Positions 1-8,594 of a stretch of DNA of 64,000 bases are shown piece after piece (the first letter of the stretch is position 1; the number at the start of each line of letters is the position of its first letter). The stretch spans positions 108,725 to 172,724 of the forward strand of contig NZ_JBFAJC010000021.1 in the NCBI RefSeq assembly GCF_040655075.1, read 5' to 3'. A model generated the notes under the pieces. It did no database searches. It was not told the origin of the DNA and worked only from the letters and a program-made list of their open reading frames with translations. The position numbers were made by a program, and so were the translations under genes. Origin of the DNA: Actinoallomurus sp040655075 (lineage in GTDB: Bacteria > Actinomycetota > Actinomycetes > Streptosporangiales > Streptosporangiaceae).

Positions 1-249
1 TGTCGTCCAGCGGCGGTTGCCGTCCTCCCGCTGACGGATGACGCCCGCCTCGCGGAGCACGCGGAAGTGGTGCGTGAGCGTCGAAGGCGCGACGTCCACG
101 GGGAACGTGCCGCACGCCCGTTCCGGGTCGGCGCGCAGCGTCTGAACGATCGTCATTCGCGTGGGATCCGACAGCGCGTGCAGGACGTCCAGCACGTCCA
201 GCTCGTCGGCCTCCGGGTGAGTCAGCACACGGCGTTGCGATCGGGGCAT
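1..249 (-). CDS. ArsR-type winged-helix regulator, 3' end outside window
   Basis: The reverse strand reads an 83-codon start of a small helix-turn-helix repressor: MPRSQRRV, then a helical stretch LDVLHALSDPTRMTIVQTL and a recognition-helix region STLTHHFRVLREAGVIRQRE. This is the pattern of ArsR/HTH_20 repressors that bind DNA as dimers. An AGAGGT ribosome site lies just upstream of the ATG. It is divergent from the oxidoreductase gene at 339, with palindromes between them, so it probably represses both. The effector is unknown. Only the DNA-binding part is inside the window. Confidence 0.85.
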   Translation of the reverse strand, partial: MPRSQRRVLTHPEADELDVLDVLHALSDPTRMTIVQTLRADPERACGTFPVDVAPSTLTHHFRVLREAGVIRQREDGNRRWTT

Positions 250-275
250 CGGGACGACCTCTCTTTCGACAACCA

Positions 276-311
276 TCGTACAACCGTGGTACGACTTTCG
301 TCGTACGACGA
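276..311. promoter_or_regulatory. Palindromic operator region between ArsR gene and oxidoreductase
   Basis: A perfect 14-bp palindrome TCGTCGTACGACGA occupies 298-311, and an imperfect one, TCGTACAACCGTGGTACGA, lies at 276-294. Both share the CGTAC half-site and fill the short gap between divergent genes. They are probable binding sites for the ArsR-type repressor; this is inferred from position and symmetry. Confidence 0.55.
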
Positions 312-338
312 ACATCGAAACTCGAACGAGGAGACGTC

Positions 339-1334
339 ATGCGTGCTCTCGTCATGACCGCGCCGTCACAGGGCCCCGACCGTACGGAGGTCCGGGACGT
401 GGAGGCGCCGTGCCCCGGCACCGGGGAGGTGACCATCGACGTCGCCCACGCGGGGATCAACTTCATCGACGTCATGGCCCGCCGCGGCGACGCCGGCTAC
501 GCGTCCTGGCCCTTCGCACCGGGCAAGGAGGTGGCCGGGACCGTACGGGAGGTCGGCGCGGGCGTCACGGGCCTGACCTCCGGGCAGCGGGTGGCCGCGT
601 TCCTGCCGGGAGCCGGCGGGCTGGCGGAGGTCGCCCTCGCACCGGCCGCGCTCACCGTCCCGGTCCCCGACGAAGTGCCGTCGGCCGTCGCGGCGGCGGC
701 CCCGCTGATGCTCGCGACCGCCCTGCTGCTGCTCACGGACGCCGCCCGGTTCAGCCCCGGCGAGACCGTGCTGGTGCACTCGGCCAGCGGAGGCGTCGGC
801 GGCGCGGTGGCGCAGCTCGTCCCGGTGTTGGGCGGCGGACGGCTCGTCGGCACCGTGGGCCGCGCCGACAAGATCCCCACGGCCCTGAAGAGCGGCTACG
901 ACGCCGCCGTCCCCCGCGATGGCGACCTTGCCGAGGCAGTGCGCGCGGCCGCCGACGGCGGCGTCGACGTCATCCTGGACCCGCTCGGCACCGCCCTGCT
1001 GGACGCCGACGTGGAGGTGATCAATCCAGGCGGACGCGTCGTGCTGTTCGGCAACGCGGGCGGCGGGCAGGCCGCCGCGCTCCCCGGCCTCGACCGGCTG
1101 CGCGCGGGGAACATCGCCATCAGCGGGTTCAGCATCAGCGCCCTGGCGGTCACGGCGCCCGAACGCGTGGCGGTGGCGCTGCGCCGCGTCCTCGACCTCA
1201 TCGCCGAAGGGCGGCTGGACGTCCCGGTCACCGAGCTCGGTTCGCTGTCCGAGGTCCCCGCCGCCCACCAGCTGCTCGCCGACGGGCGCGGCACCGGCAA
1301 GTACGTGGCACGCATCGGCCCGGCGGAATCCTGA
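339..1334 (+). CDS. Quinone oxidoreductase-like MDR-family NADPH-dependent reductase
   Basis: A 331-residue medium-chain reductase of the QOR type, expected to reduce quinones or activated alkenes with NADPH in the cytoplasm. The N-terminal GroES-like part carries GINFIDVMARRGDAGYASWP and the PGKEVAGTV segment. The Rossmann part has the nucleotide-binding stretch VHSASGGVGGAVAQL near residue 150. The structural-zinc cysteines of alcohol dehydrogenases are absent, as expected for QORs. The ATG is preceded by GAGGAGAC. Its divergent ArsR-type neighbour suggests induction by an electrophile. The exact substrate cannot be read from sequence. Confidence 0.88.
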   Translation: MRALVMTAPSQGPDRTEVRDVEAPCPGTGEVTIDVAHAGINFIDVMARRGDAGYASWPFAPGKEVAGTVREVGAGVTGLTSGQRVAAFLPGAGGLAEVALAPAALTVPVPDEVPSAVAAAAPLMLATALLLLTDAARFSPGETVLVHSASGGVGGAVAQLVPVLGGGRLVGTVGRADKIPTALKSGYDAAVPRDGDLAEAVRAAADGGVDVILDPLGTALLDADVEVINPGGRVVLFGNAGGGQAAALPGLDRLRAGNIAISGFSISALAVTAPERVAVALRRVLDLIAEGRLDVPVTELGSLSEVPAAHQLLADGRGTGKYVARIGPAES

Positions 1335-1413
1335 CAGGAGATGTCAGCCGGGACGGGCGATCATCGGTACGGCCGCCGACCGCGGCCGATCGACCACACT
1401 CGCCGAGGACGCC

Positions 1414-2688
1414 GTGCACCCCCACAACGACGCCCGGATCCGGCGGGCCGAGCGCCTGCTGATCCCCGCCACCTTCATCACCTCGCTGGGCAACAACATC
1501 CAGCTGATCGCCGCTGCGCTGCTGCTCGTCCGGGCCGAGCGGACGATGCTGGCGGTCGGCTGGCTGTTCATCGCGGTCGCCGCTCCCCAGGCGGTGCTGT
1601 CCCCCTTCTTCGGCCGCCTCGCCGACCGGTTCGACCGCCGTACGCTCTGGGTCTGCTGCGATCTGGCCGGTGCGCTCGCCGCTCTGGCCCTGCCGGTCGG
1701 GCTGGCGGCCGGTGCGCCGACGAACGCCGTCGTCTACGCCGCCAACCTGGCGCTGGCAGTGGTCGCCACCCTGTTCGTGCCGGTCAGCGCGGGCCTGATC
1801 AAGGAGCGGGTCCGGCCCACCGAGCTGCGCCGGTTCAACGCGAACTACGAGATCGCGATGCAGGCCGGCATGCTGCTGTCGGCGTCGGTCGGCGGCTTCG
1901 CCGTCCAGTGGTTCGGGGCCGTACCGCTCTTCGCGTTCAACGCCGGGACGTTCGTCGCGTCGGCGCTGTGCGTGTTCGCGGTCGGCCGCCGGCCCGCGCA
2001 CCCGGCCCCCGCGCCGGTGACCGGCCCGCACGACGCGCCCGCCGGGGCGGACCGGCGCGTGGCCACCGGCTGGCTCATCCTCCTGTACGCGCAGGGCAGT
2101 GTCGTCGTGACGGTCTTCAACGCGCTCCTGCCCGTCCTCGTCGTCGGCGAGCTGCACCGCGGCAGTGCGATCCTCGGCCTGGTCGACGCCCTGGGCGGTA
2201 CCGGCTTCCTGCTCGCGGCGGCGGCGTATCGCCTGGTCGGTCGCAGGTTCCGCGACCTGCGCATCGCCCTGACCGGGTTCCTGCTGTGCAACGGCATGCT
2301 GGTCCTGCAGCCGCGGTACGGCGTCGCCGGGCTGATGCCGTTGGTGCTCGTCGGCGCGTGCGGGTTCGGGCAGGCGCGCATCGCGTCGCGGGCACTGCTG
2401 CTCGCCTCGGCCCCTGAGCACCGGATCGGGCGGGTCTTCGGCGTCGCCAACGCCTGCGCCCTCGCCGGCACCGTCGGCGTCATGCTCGTCGTGGCGACGA
2501 TCACCGACCACTCGGACACCCGGTACGGCTTCGCGACACTCGCGGCCATCAGCCTTCTCGCCGCCGCCCTCCCCGCCGTCGCCCTCGCCCGAGGATCCCG
2601 TCGGGCGCGCACACCGGAGCCGGCGACCGTGGCCGGCGACGGTCCCGACCCCGGTTCGGGCGATCTGCAGCGAGCGGTTGTCTCGTGA
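1414..2688 (+). CDS. MFS exporter
   Basis: A 424-residue protein with about twelve hydrophobic segments. It has the MFS loop motif FFGRLADRFDRRTLWVCCD between helices 2 and 3. The pattern (PATFITSLGNNIQLIAAALLLV at the N-terminus, a soluble break near residue 205) resembles the EntS-like drug/siderophore exporters. The start is GTG, 80 bp after the oxidoreductase gene on the same strand, so the two may be co-transcribed under the ArsR-type regulator. The exported compound is unknown. Confidence 0.85.
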   Translation: MHPHNDARIRRAERLLIPATFITSLGNNIQLIAAALLLVRAERTMLAVGWLFIAVAAPQAVLSPFFGRLADRFDRRTLWVCCDLAGALAALALPVGLAAGAPTNAVVYAANLALAVVATLFVPVSAGLIKERVRPTELRRFNANYEIAMQAGMLLSASVGGFAVQWFGAVPLFAFNAGTFVASALCVFAVGRRPAHPAPAPVTGPHDAPAGADRRVATGWLILLYAQGSVVVTVFNALLPVLVVGELHRGSAILGLVDALGGTGFLLAAAAYRLVGRRFRDLRIALTGFLLCNGMLVLQPRYGVAGLMPLVLVGACGFGQARIASRALLLASAPEHRIGRVFGVANACALAGTVGVMLVVATITDHSDTRYGFATLAAISLLAAALPAVALARGSRRARTPEPATVAGDGPDPGSGDLQRAVVS

Positions 2689-2735
2689 AGCCGACCATGG
2701 CCGCTTGGCAGGCGAGGGCCGGTGGACGCGAAGGA

Positions 2736-2945
2736 TCAGATCGATTGCCTCTTCGGCCGCTCGCCGGCGGACCGCAGGTCGGCCTGGGTATCCCCGATGT
2801 CGGTGATGAGGCTCGCCAGATCGTCGGAGTCGATGCCGGCCGCCTTCTGCGCCTCTTCCAGGGCGGCCAGGAACAGACGCTGCCTATCGCCGAAGTGACC
2901 GTGCACGTTCTGGTCGCCGACGCCGGCCGCGGCGGCGATGGTGTG
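2736..2945 (-). pseudogene. 5'-truncated TetR-family regulator remnant
   Basis: The reverse strand reads HTIAAAAGVGDQNVHGHFGD followed by RQRLFLAALEEAQKAAGID and stops at 2736. This is the end of a TetR helix-turn-helix (usually AGVGKGTVYxHFxSKEDLF) plus the next helices. There is no start codon, the first DNA-binding helix is missing, and the ligand domain is only about 40 residues long. It begins exactly where the MerR gene ends. It looks like a decayed TetR gene. Confidence 0.55.
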
Positions 2946-2946
2946 G

Positions 2947-3732
2947 TCAGTGGGAGGCCGGTCCGGGGATACGGACGCCGGCGGAGCGGAGCTTGGTCTC
3001 GAGAAGCGCGACCAGCCGGGCCGTGGCCGATCCCTGCTCTTCGCCGTGGTGGGCGATCAGCTGGTACCGGGTCGCGGCCTCGGTACGGGCTTGCAGGCCG
3101 GTCACGATCTTCAGCTGTGCGGGGTTGGCGAGGCAGTGGTCGGCGAAGGCGGTGGCGAGCTCGTCGATGCGCGGATCGTCCGGTTCCCAGGCCGCGGCTT
3201 CGACGCCACGCTTGAACAAGGCGACGAACCGTGGGTCGTCGAGGGCGTGCTCGATATGGGTGAGGTAGTCGTCGAAGCCTTCGGGGACCAGGGCCTTGGC
3301 CAGCACCCAGCCCTCCCTGGTGGCCGCCACCTCGTCTGTGGGGAAGCCGAGGCCGGGCATCCGCTCCAGCAGCGCCACAGCCCGGTCGGGCAGCAGCGCC
3401 CGGTCGCCATCGGCGAGCCGGTGCAGTGTGTCACGCCGCGCGATCAACTCCTCGATCCGTTCGGTGAGTTGCCGCTCGACGTCGGCGAGCGCGGCGGCGA
3501 ACCGCGCGGCGTCGGCGTCGAGCAGGGGCCCGATCTCGGCCAGCGGCACCCCGGCGGCGGCCAGCGTCCGGGCCTGCACCAGTCGCAGCAACTCGGCCGA
3601 TCCGTACCGCCGGTAACCGGAGCTGTCGCGTTCCGGCTCCTCGACCAGGCCGAGCTTGTGGTAGTGCCGCACCGTCTTCACCGTGACGCCGACGAATGCC
3701 GCCGCCTGCCCGATCGTGACTCCGTTCCTCAC
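2947..3732 (-). CDS. MerR-family transcriptional regulator
   Basis: A 261-residue regulator. The N-terminus has the MerR winged helix, VTIGQAAAFVGVTVKTVRHY followed by HKLGLVEEPERDSSGYRRYG, then the dimerisation helix with its run of Glu and Arg (LADVERQLTERIEELIARRD). The remaining ~150 residues are helical, lack the metal cysteines of MerR/CueR, and resemble a small-molecule sensor domain of unknown specificity. The start is GTG. Direct repeats of the first codons lie upstream at 3741-3758. No obvious target gene is adjacent; the upstream serine hydrolase is co-oriented but separated by a terminator. Confidence 0.88.
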   Translation of the reverse strand: MRNGVTIGQAAAFVGVTVKTVRHYHKLGLVEEPERDSSGYRRYGSAELLRLVQARTLAAAGVPLAEIGPLLDADAARFAAALADVERQLTERIEELIARRDTLHRLADGDRALLPDRAVALLERMPGLGFPTDEVAATREGWVLAKALVPEGFDDYLTHIEHALDDPRFVALFKRGVEAAAWEPDDPRIDELATAFADHCLANPAQLKIVTGLQARTEAATRYQLIAHHGEEQGSATARLVALLETKLRSAGVRIPGPASH

Positions 3733-3822
3733 CTGCTCAGCCTGCCCGATCGTGACTCATCTGCTCAGCCTGCCTTGTGCTCGAGCTCGGCGGCTACGCA
3801 AGCCACGGCCGAGCATCTGGAC

Positions 3823-3857
3823 GGGCCACGCCGAGCTCGCCCGGCTCGGCGTGGCCC
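3823..3857 (-). terminator. Intrinsic-type hairpin downstream of serine hydrolase gene
   Basis: Perfect 13-bp arms (GGGCCACGCCGAG / CTCGGCGTGGCCC) with a 9-nt loop lie between the 3' end of the serine hydrolase gene and the MerR start, both on the minus strand. There is no U-tract, which is normal in actinomycetes. Confidence 0.6.
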
Positions 3858-3923
3858 CGGTTCGCGTTCTCCCTGATGTACGACCGGAGGGAATCGACCC
3901 CCAAGGCGTACGGGCCACAGGTG

Positions 3924-5483
3924 TCAGTCCGTCGACTGAGCCGGATCGACCTGTCCGCCGCAGAACACCTCGTTGACGAGCCGTTGCTGGGCGCTCTGGA
4001 AAGCTGTTGCGATGGACAGGTCGGCGTCGTCCACACAGTTCAGCGCGGCGGTCAGGGTCTTGCTGCCGTCGGGGGTGCTGTACATCAGCGTCGCGTAGCC
4101 GGCCATGCCGCCGTTGTGGGTGATGACGGTGCCACCGTTCGGGCCCATGTCCTGCACGAACACCCCCAGGCCGTAGCCCATCTTCGGGATGCCCGTCGGA
4201 TGCGGCGTGCACATCTCGGCCAGCAGCTCGGCCGGCAGGAGCCTGCCGCTCATCAGCGCGGAGATGAACGTGGCCAGATCCTCGGTGGTCGAGATCATGT
4301 CACCACCGGTGGAGACCCACGAGGGGTTGTGGCGAGTGATGTCGATCGTCTTGGTCTGGCCGGCGTCCTCGTACCGGTAGTAGGCGTGGGCGTGCGGCGC
4401 GGGGATCTCCGCCGAGGCGTCCGGCGCCACCGTGCCCGACAGGCCGAGCGGCCCCAGGATCAGCCGCCGCATCTCCTCGGCGAGTGAGCGGCCGGTGACC
4501 TTCTCGATCAGCAGCCGGGCCAGCACGTAGTTGGTGTTGGAATAGCTCCAGCCCGTCCCCGGCTCGAACCGCGCCGGCTTGGACAACGCCGGCCGTACCA
4601 GCTCCTCCGGCCGGTAGGCCCTGAACCGGTTGTCCACCCACTCTTTGCCCGTGATGCCGTAGGGGTTGGGGATCCCCGGCACGACCGTCCCGTCGTCGTG
4701 GACCTCGCCGCTGAAGTTGAACACCCCGCTGGTGTGCTGCAACAGCATCCGCACCGTGATCCGCTCGTCCAGCCCGAACTCGGGCAGGTAGCCGGCCGCC
4801 GGCGTGTCCAGCGCGATCTTGCCCTCGGCCACCAATTGCAGTACCAGGGTCGCGGTGAAGGTCTTGGTGTTGCTGCCGATCCGGACATGCCCGTTCGTCG
4901 GCGGCTTCGCGGCCCCGCCCAGCTCGGCCGCACCCGCGCTGCCGGCCCACTCGCCCCGCTCATCGTGCACACGCAGCGACACCCCGACGAAACCGGAATC
5001 GACGATCTCCTCGATCGCCTTCTGCAACTCCGGGCGATCCTGCCCGGCAGCAGCCGCCGGCGCAGCCTCACTGTCGGCAGTGGCCACCCCGGCGTCGAGG
5101 GCGGCGGTGATCTTGCGGGCCATCTCGGCCGTGGTGGTGCTGGGCTTGTCCAGATGGACCTGGGCGGCTTCGATGGCGAGGAGGACGGTGCTGCGGAAGT
5201 TGTCGGCTTCTGCCGGAGCCTGCTCGCCGAGCAGGTTCATGGCCGCGGTCAGGGCCGGCAGTACGCGGTCGGCGAGTTCGGCGACGGTCTTGCCCTTCAG
5301 CTCGATGTCCTTGGCGTTCGCGGCGAGCACGTGCCCGACCAGACCGGTCGCCGATGTCAGGGAGATGGAGGCATTCGCGGCGGCCCTGCGGGGCGAGCTG
5401 GTGGCGGCGGCCATCAGCGACAAGGCGCCGTACGCGGCGGTCCGCAGGGTGCTCTTGTCCTGGCCGGAAAGGGTGATGGACAT
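3924..5483 (-). CDS. Beta-lactamase/DD-peptidase-family serine hydrolase fused to an uncharacterised N-terminal domain
   Basis: A 519-residue protein in two parts. Residues 1 to about 135 (starting MSITLSGQDKSTLRTAAYGA) match a small cytoplasmic protein that I recall as a stand-alone hypothetical in actinomycetes. Residues ~155-519 are a class C beta-lactamase-like hydrolase with SNTK (Ser204, Lys207), YSN (Tyr314-Asn316) and HNGG (456-459), so all catalytic motifs are present. No signal peptide or membrane segment is visible, which is odd for an enzyme family that normally acts on cell wall outside the membrane. The start chosen is the ATG at 5483, with GAGGAG about 10 nt upstream; an in-frame ATG at 5510 is possible. 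The true substrate may be an ester or peptide. Confidence 0.82.
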   Translation of the reverse strand: MSITLSGQDKSTLRTAAYGALSLMAAATSSPRRAAANASISLTSATGLVGHVLAANAKDIELKGKTVAELADRVLPALTAAMNLLGEQAPAEADNFRSTVLLAIEAAQVHLDKPSTTTAEMARKITAALDAGVATADSEAAPAAAAGQDRPELQKAIEEIVDSGFVGVSLRVHDERGEWAGSAGAAELGGAAKPPTNGHVRIGSNTKTFTATLVLQLVAEGKIALDTPAAGYLPEFGLDERITVRMLLQHTSGVFNFSGEVHDDGTVVPGIPNPYGITGKEWVDNRFRAYRPEELVRPALSKPARFEPGTGWSYSNTNYVLARLLIEKVTGRSLAEEMRRLILGPLGLSGTVAPDASAEIPAPHAHAYYRYEDAGQTKTIDITRHNPSWVSTGGDMISTTEDLATFISALMSGRLLPAELLAEMCTPHPTGIPKMGYGLGVFVQDMGPNGGTVITHNGGMAGYATLMYSTPDGSKTLTAALNCVDDADLSIATAFQSAQQRLVNEVFCGGQVDPAQSTD

Positions 5484-5573
5484 CGCGGTCTGCTCCTCGG
5501 AATCTGTCATGTCGGGGTCGGCGTCGCGCCGCTGCGAGGAGCTTCCACCCTGACCCAAGGTCAACCTCAACGA

Positions 5574-5585
5574 TGATCTAGATCA
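5574..5585. promoter_or_regulatory. 12-bp palindrome upstream of serine hydrolase gene
   Basis: TGATCTAGATCA is a perfect palindrome about 90 bp upstream of the serine hydrolase start. It could be an operator; nothing else supports this. The surrounding stretch 5586-5764 holds no gene that I can see. Confidence 0.25.
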
Positions 5586-5764
5586 CAGCTCGCTCGCCGC
5601 GAACGGCGAGGTAACTCCCGCGCGGACTCCGCTCACCCGGCTGATCAGTGGTCAGTCGACTCAATGCGGGTTTCAGGCGTGCGTGGACCCGCTGACGGCC
5701 GATTCACCGAGGATCGCGCCCTGGTGGCGGGAGATGCCGCATGGGGCATCTCCCGCCGGATCCG

Positions 5765-6235
5765 TCAGGCGGGTATGAAACTCACGGACACGCCCGCGTG
5801 GTTTCCGGAGCCGCCGACGATGTTGGAGCGGAAGGCGCCGTCGGTGCCGGCGCTGTCATAGGAGTTCGATCCGATGAACGGATTGTCCCAGTGGAAATGG
5901 ATGCGCTTGTTGTTGTTGGCCGGATTCCGGCAGGACTGGGTGAAGTAATCCGCTTCTCCCTCGGTCCCGGTGGCGATTCCGGCGGACACCGACTCCCACC
6001 GCCCCTGGTCGCCCAGCAGGATGAGCTGGGGCGGCCGGACCTCGAACTCGCCGTGGTCGAGCCGGGTGGTGACGAGGGTCAGGTCACAGCGGGTGAGGTT
6101 GTTCAGGAACACCTCGACGCTGCGGGCCGAGTCGGCGCTGGCCGGAGGGATGGACGCGAGTAGACCGCCGCCCAGGACGGCCGCGGCCACGGCGGTCCTG
6201 AATCCGGCTCGCATGGGGATTCCGATGTTTCGCAT
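5765..6235 (-). CDS. Secreted aegerolysin/ET79-like protein
   Basis: A 156-residue protein with a clear Sec signal peptide (MRNIGIPMRAGFRTAVAAAV, cleavage after PPASA). The mature part, about 120 residues, is a beta-rich domain with SVEVFLNNLTRCDLTLVTTR, GRWESVSAGIATGTEGEADY and the stretch HFHWDNPFIGSNSY. That last motif and the overall length fit the aegerolysin or crystal-protein ET79 family, which bind membrane lipids and in some cases make pores with a partner. No MACPF-type partner is nearby. Two cysteines remain in the mature domain. The start ATG has GAGAGGAAAT upstream. Function here is inferred only. Confidence 0.6.
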   Translation of the reverse strand: MRNIGIPMRAGFRTAVAAAVLGGGLLASIPPASADSARSVEVFLNNLTRCDLTLVTTRLDHGEFEVRPPQLILLGDQGRWESVSAGIATGTEGEADYFTQSCRNPANNNKRIHFHWDNPFIGSNSYDSAGTDGAFRSNIVGGSGNHAGVSVSFIPA

Positions 6236-6514
6236 GAGATTTCCTCTCTTGGAGGTCGAAGAATCTCGACGAGTCCAAGGTAGGAACGGCAGCGGAAATG
6301 CGTTATCCCGAAACCTGGGGATTGCGGGCCGGCGGTGGGCGAGTTATCGGCCGACGGGACGGTCGGCCATTGACGAATCAGCCTAAAGGATATCAGGGGA
6401 CATATCATCGAATGCGCATTTCATCCGGCGGCTGCCGCCCAGCCCCGCTGCCGGATACCGTTGGCGTCCCCAGGACGCGGCACATCACCGAGTACTGAGC
6501 GCGCTTGCTCCCAC

Positions 6515-8497
6515 TTAGCTGGCGTGGATGCGGGGGCGTTGTTCGGGGTCGGGTTCGGCACGTCGCAGGACCTCGCGGGTGACGGGGGCGACCTCGCCAT
6601 CGCCGAAGACCAGGAAGCGCAGGAGGTGGCCGAGGGGGTGGCCTTCGGTCCAGTTGAAGTAGGCGTGGGGGATCTGGCCGGTGCGGTCGCGCATGGACAT
6701 CAGCACGGCGGCGATGGTGTTGGCGACGACCGGTCCCCGGACGGACAGGACGGCGTTGCCATAGCGTTTTTCGCCGGTGACTTCCAGGTCGGTCGTGAAG
6801 TCCGAGGAGTCGCTGACGGTGACCTCCAGAAATAGCCGGTCGTCGGCGGCCGAGGTCGCGGTCTCCTCGCGGAAGCCGTTGCGTTTGTCGCGGTATTCGG
6901 CGGCGTCGCGCCGCTGGGGCTCATGCGCGATGATCCGCAACGGTCCCGCGGCCACAGCCCGGTCGATCAGCGTGGTCGCGGTGGCGTCGAAAGTGACTCG
7001 GGTGCTGCGCAGTTCGAACGACCGGCGCACCCGGGAGGCGAACGAGGTGATCAGGATCCCGAGGATGAACATCGAAGCGATCTTGATGCCGTCAGGCCGC
7101 TCGACCACGTTGGTGGCCAGCGTGTAGCCGAACACCGCGGTGATGAGGCCGAATCCGACGGTGGCGATGCGCTGGCCCCTGGCGCGGGCGGCGATCGTCA
7201 CAGCGAATGCCCCCGTGAGCATGAGAACCAGGACGCCGGTCGCGTAGGCGCCCCCTTGGGCGTCGACGTCGGCCCGGAACATCACCGTGATGATCACCGC
7301 GATCGCGACGAACACCAGCACCAGCGGCCGGACCGCCCGTGCCCAGTCGGGGGCCATGCCGTAGCGGGGCAGGTACCGCGGGACCAGGTTGAGCAGGCCG
7401 GCCAGAGCCGACGCGCCCGCGAACCACAAGATCGCGATGGTGGAGACGTCGTAGACCGTGCCGAACGCCCCGCCCAGGTACCGGTGGGCCAGGTAGGCAA
7501 GGGCGCGGCCGTTGGCCTGCCCGCCGGGTTGGAACTCGTGGGCCGGGATGAGCAGAGTGCTGGCCAGGCTCGACAGCAGCAGGAATCCGCTCATGATCAG
7601 CGCGGCGGTCGTCAGCATGTGGCGGGTGTTGCGGATCCGCCCGGCCGGGTGGGCCTCGGTGTCGGAGGCATCGCCGTGCACCTGCGGCATGACCGCCACA
7701 CCGGTCTCGAACCCCGACATGCCCAGCGCCAGTCTGGGGAACACCAGCAGGGCCACCCCGATCATGCCCAGGGCCGACGTGTGCTGGGTGGTGGCCGCCG
7801 TCCACCAGTCCTTCATCACGACCGGAGTGGCCGCCACATGCGAGGCCGCCGTCACCAGCACCACCAGGTTGAGCGACAAGAAGACCGCCACCAGCGCGAC
7901 GGCGATGCCGATCGCCTCCCGGAACCCCTTGAGGAATACCGCACCCAGCGCGCCCACCATGACCAGGGTGATCCACACTTTGCTGCCGCGGGCCCACTCG
8001 GGTGCCAGTGGATTGTGCACCATGTGGGCGGTGGCATCCGCCGCCGACATCGTGATCGTGATGATGAAGTCGGTCGCTGCGAACCCCAACAGCACCAGGA
8101 CCATCAGTTTGCCCGCCCACCAGGGCAGCAGCCGCTCCAGCATCGCGATCGATCCCTCGCCGCGCGGGCTGTCGGCCGCCACCCGCCGGTAGACCGGCAG
8201 CGCCCCGAACAAGGTCAACGCGATCAGCACCAGGGTCGCCAGTGGCGACAGCAGACCCGCCGCCAATGCCGCGATACCCGGCTGGTAGCCCAGAGTGGAG
8301 AAATAGTCGACGCCCGTCAGGCACATCACCCGCCACCATGGGCGCCGGTGCTGCTCGCTCGAGACCGTCCCGTGCGGACCCGGATGCCGGGTGCTCTGCT
8401 CGGCCAGCCCCTCCAGCAACCAATCCCGCCAGCGGCGCTCTGGCGTCCTGTTCCGTTCGCCCTTCTGAGCAGGTACGTCAGTCCTGGCCTGAGCCAT
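6515..8497 (-). CDS. APC-superfamily permease with cytoplasmic C-terminal domain
   Basis: A 660-residue transporter. About twelve membrane segments run from MCLTGVDYFSTLGYQPGIAA (first helix, with the broken-helix GYQPG site typical of APC carriers) to residue ~490. A soluble tail of ~160 residues follows (RSTRVTFDATATTLIDRAVA onward), containing a UspA-like or regulatory segment that I cannot name. The family imports amino acids or, in the KUP-like branch, potassium; the ligand cannot be chosen from the sequence. It is followed by a TetR gene in the same orientation and upstream, which may regulate it. Confidence 0.8.
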   Translation of the reverse strand: MAQARTDVPAQKGERNRTPERRWRDWLLEGLAEQSTRHPGPHGTVSSEQHRRPWWRVMCLTGVDYFSTLGYQPGIAALAAGLLSPLATLVLIALTLFGALPVYRRVAADSPRGEGSIAMLERLLPWWAGKLMVLVLLGFAATDFIITITMSAADATAHMVHNPLAPEWARGSKVWITLVMVGALGAVFLKGFREAIGIAVALVAVFLSLNLVVLVTAASHVAATPVVMKDWWTAATTQHTSALGMIGVALLVFPRLALGMSGFETGVAVMPQVHGDASDTEAHPAGRIRNTRHMLTTAALIMSGFLLLSSLASTLLIPAHEFQPGGQANGRALAYLAHRYLGGAFGTVYDVSTIAILWFAGASALAGLLNLVPRYLPRYGMAPDWARAVRPLVLVFVAIAVIITVMFRADVDAQGGAYATGVLVLMLTGAFAVTIAARARGQRIATVGFGLITAVFGYTLATNVVERPDGIKIASMFILGILITSFASRVRRSFELRSTRVTFDATATTLIDRAVAAGPLRIIAHEPQRRDAAEYRDKRNGFREETATSAADDRLFLEVTVSDSSDFTTDLEVTGEKRYGNAVLSVRGPVVANTIAAVLMSMRDRTGQIPHAYFNWTEGHPLGHLLRFLVFGDGEVAPVTREVLRRAEPDPEQRPRIHAS

Positions 8498-8594
8498 CTC
8501 TACCGTTCCCCCAGCACAGAACGGCCCGAGCTACCCGGGCCCCGAAAGTCGATCACCAGCCGTACAGCGGGCGGCCGGCCGTGCACTGCCTTCG

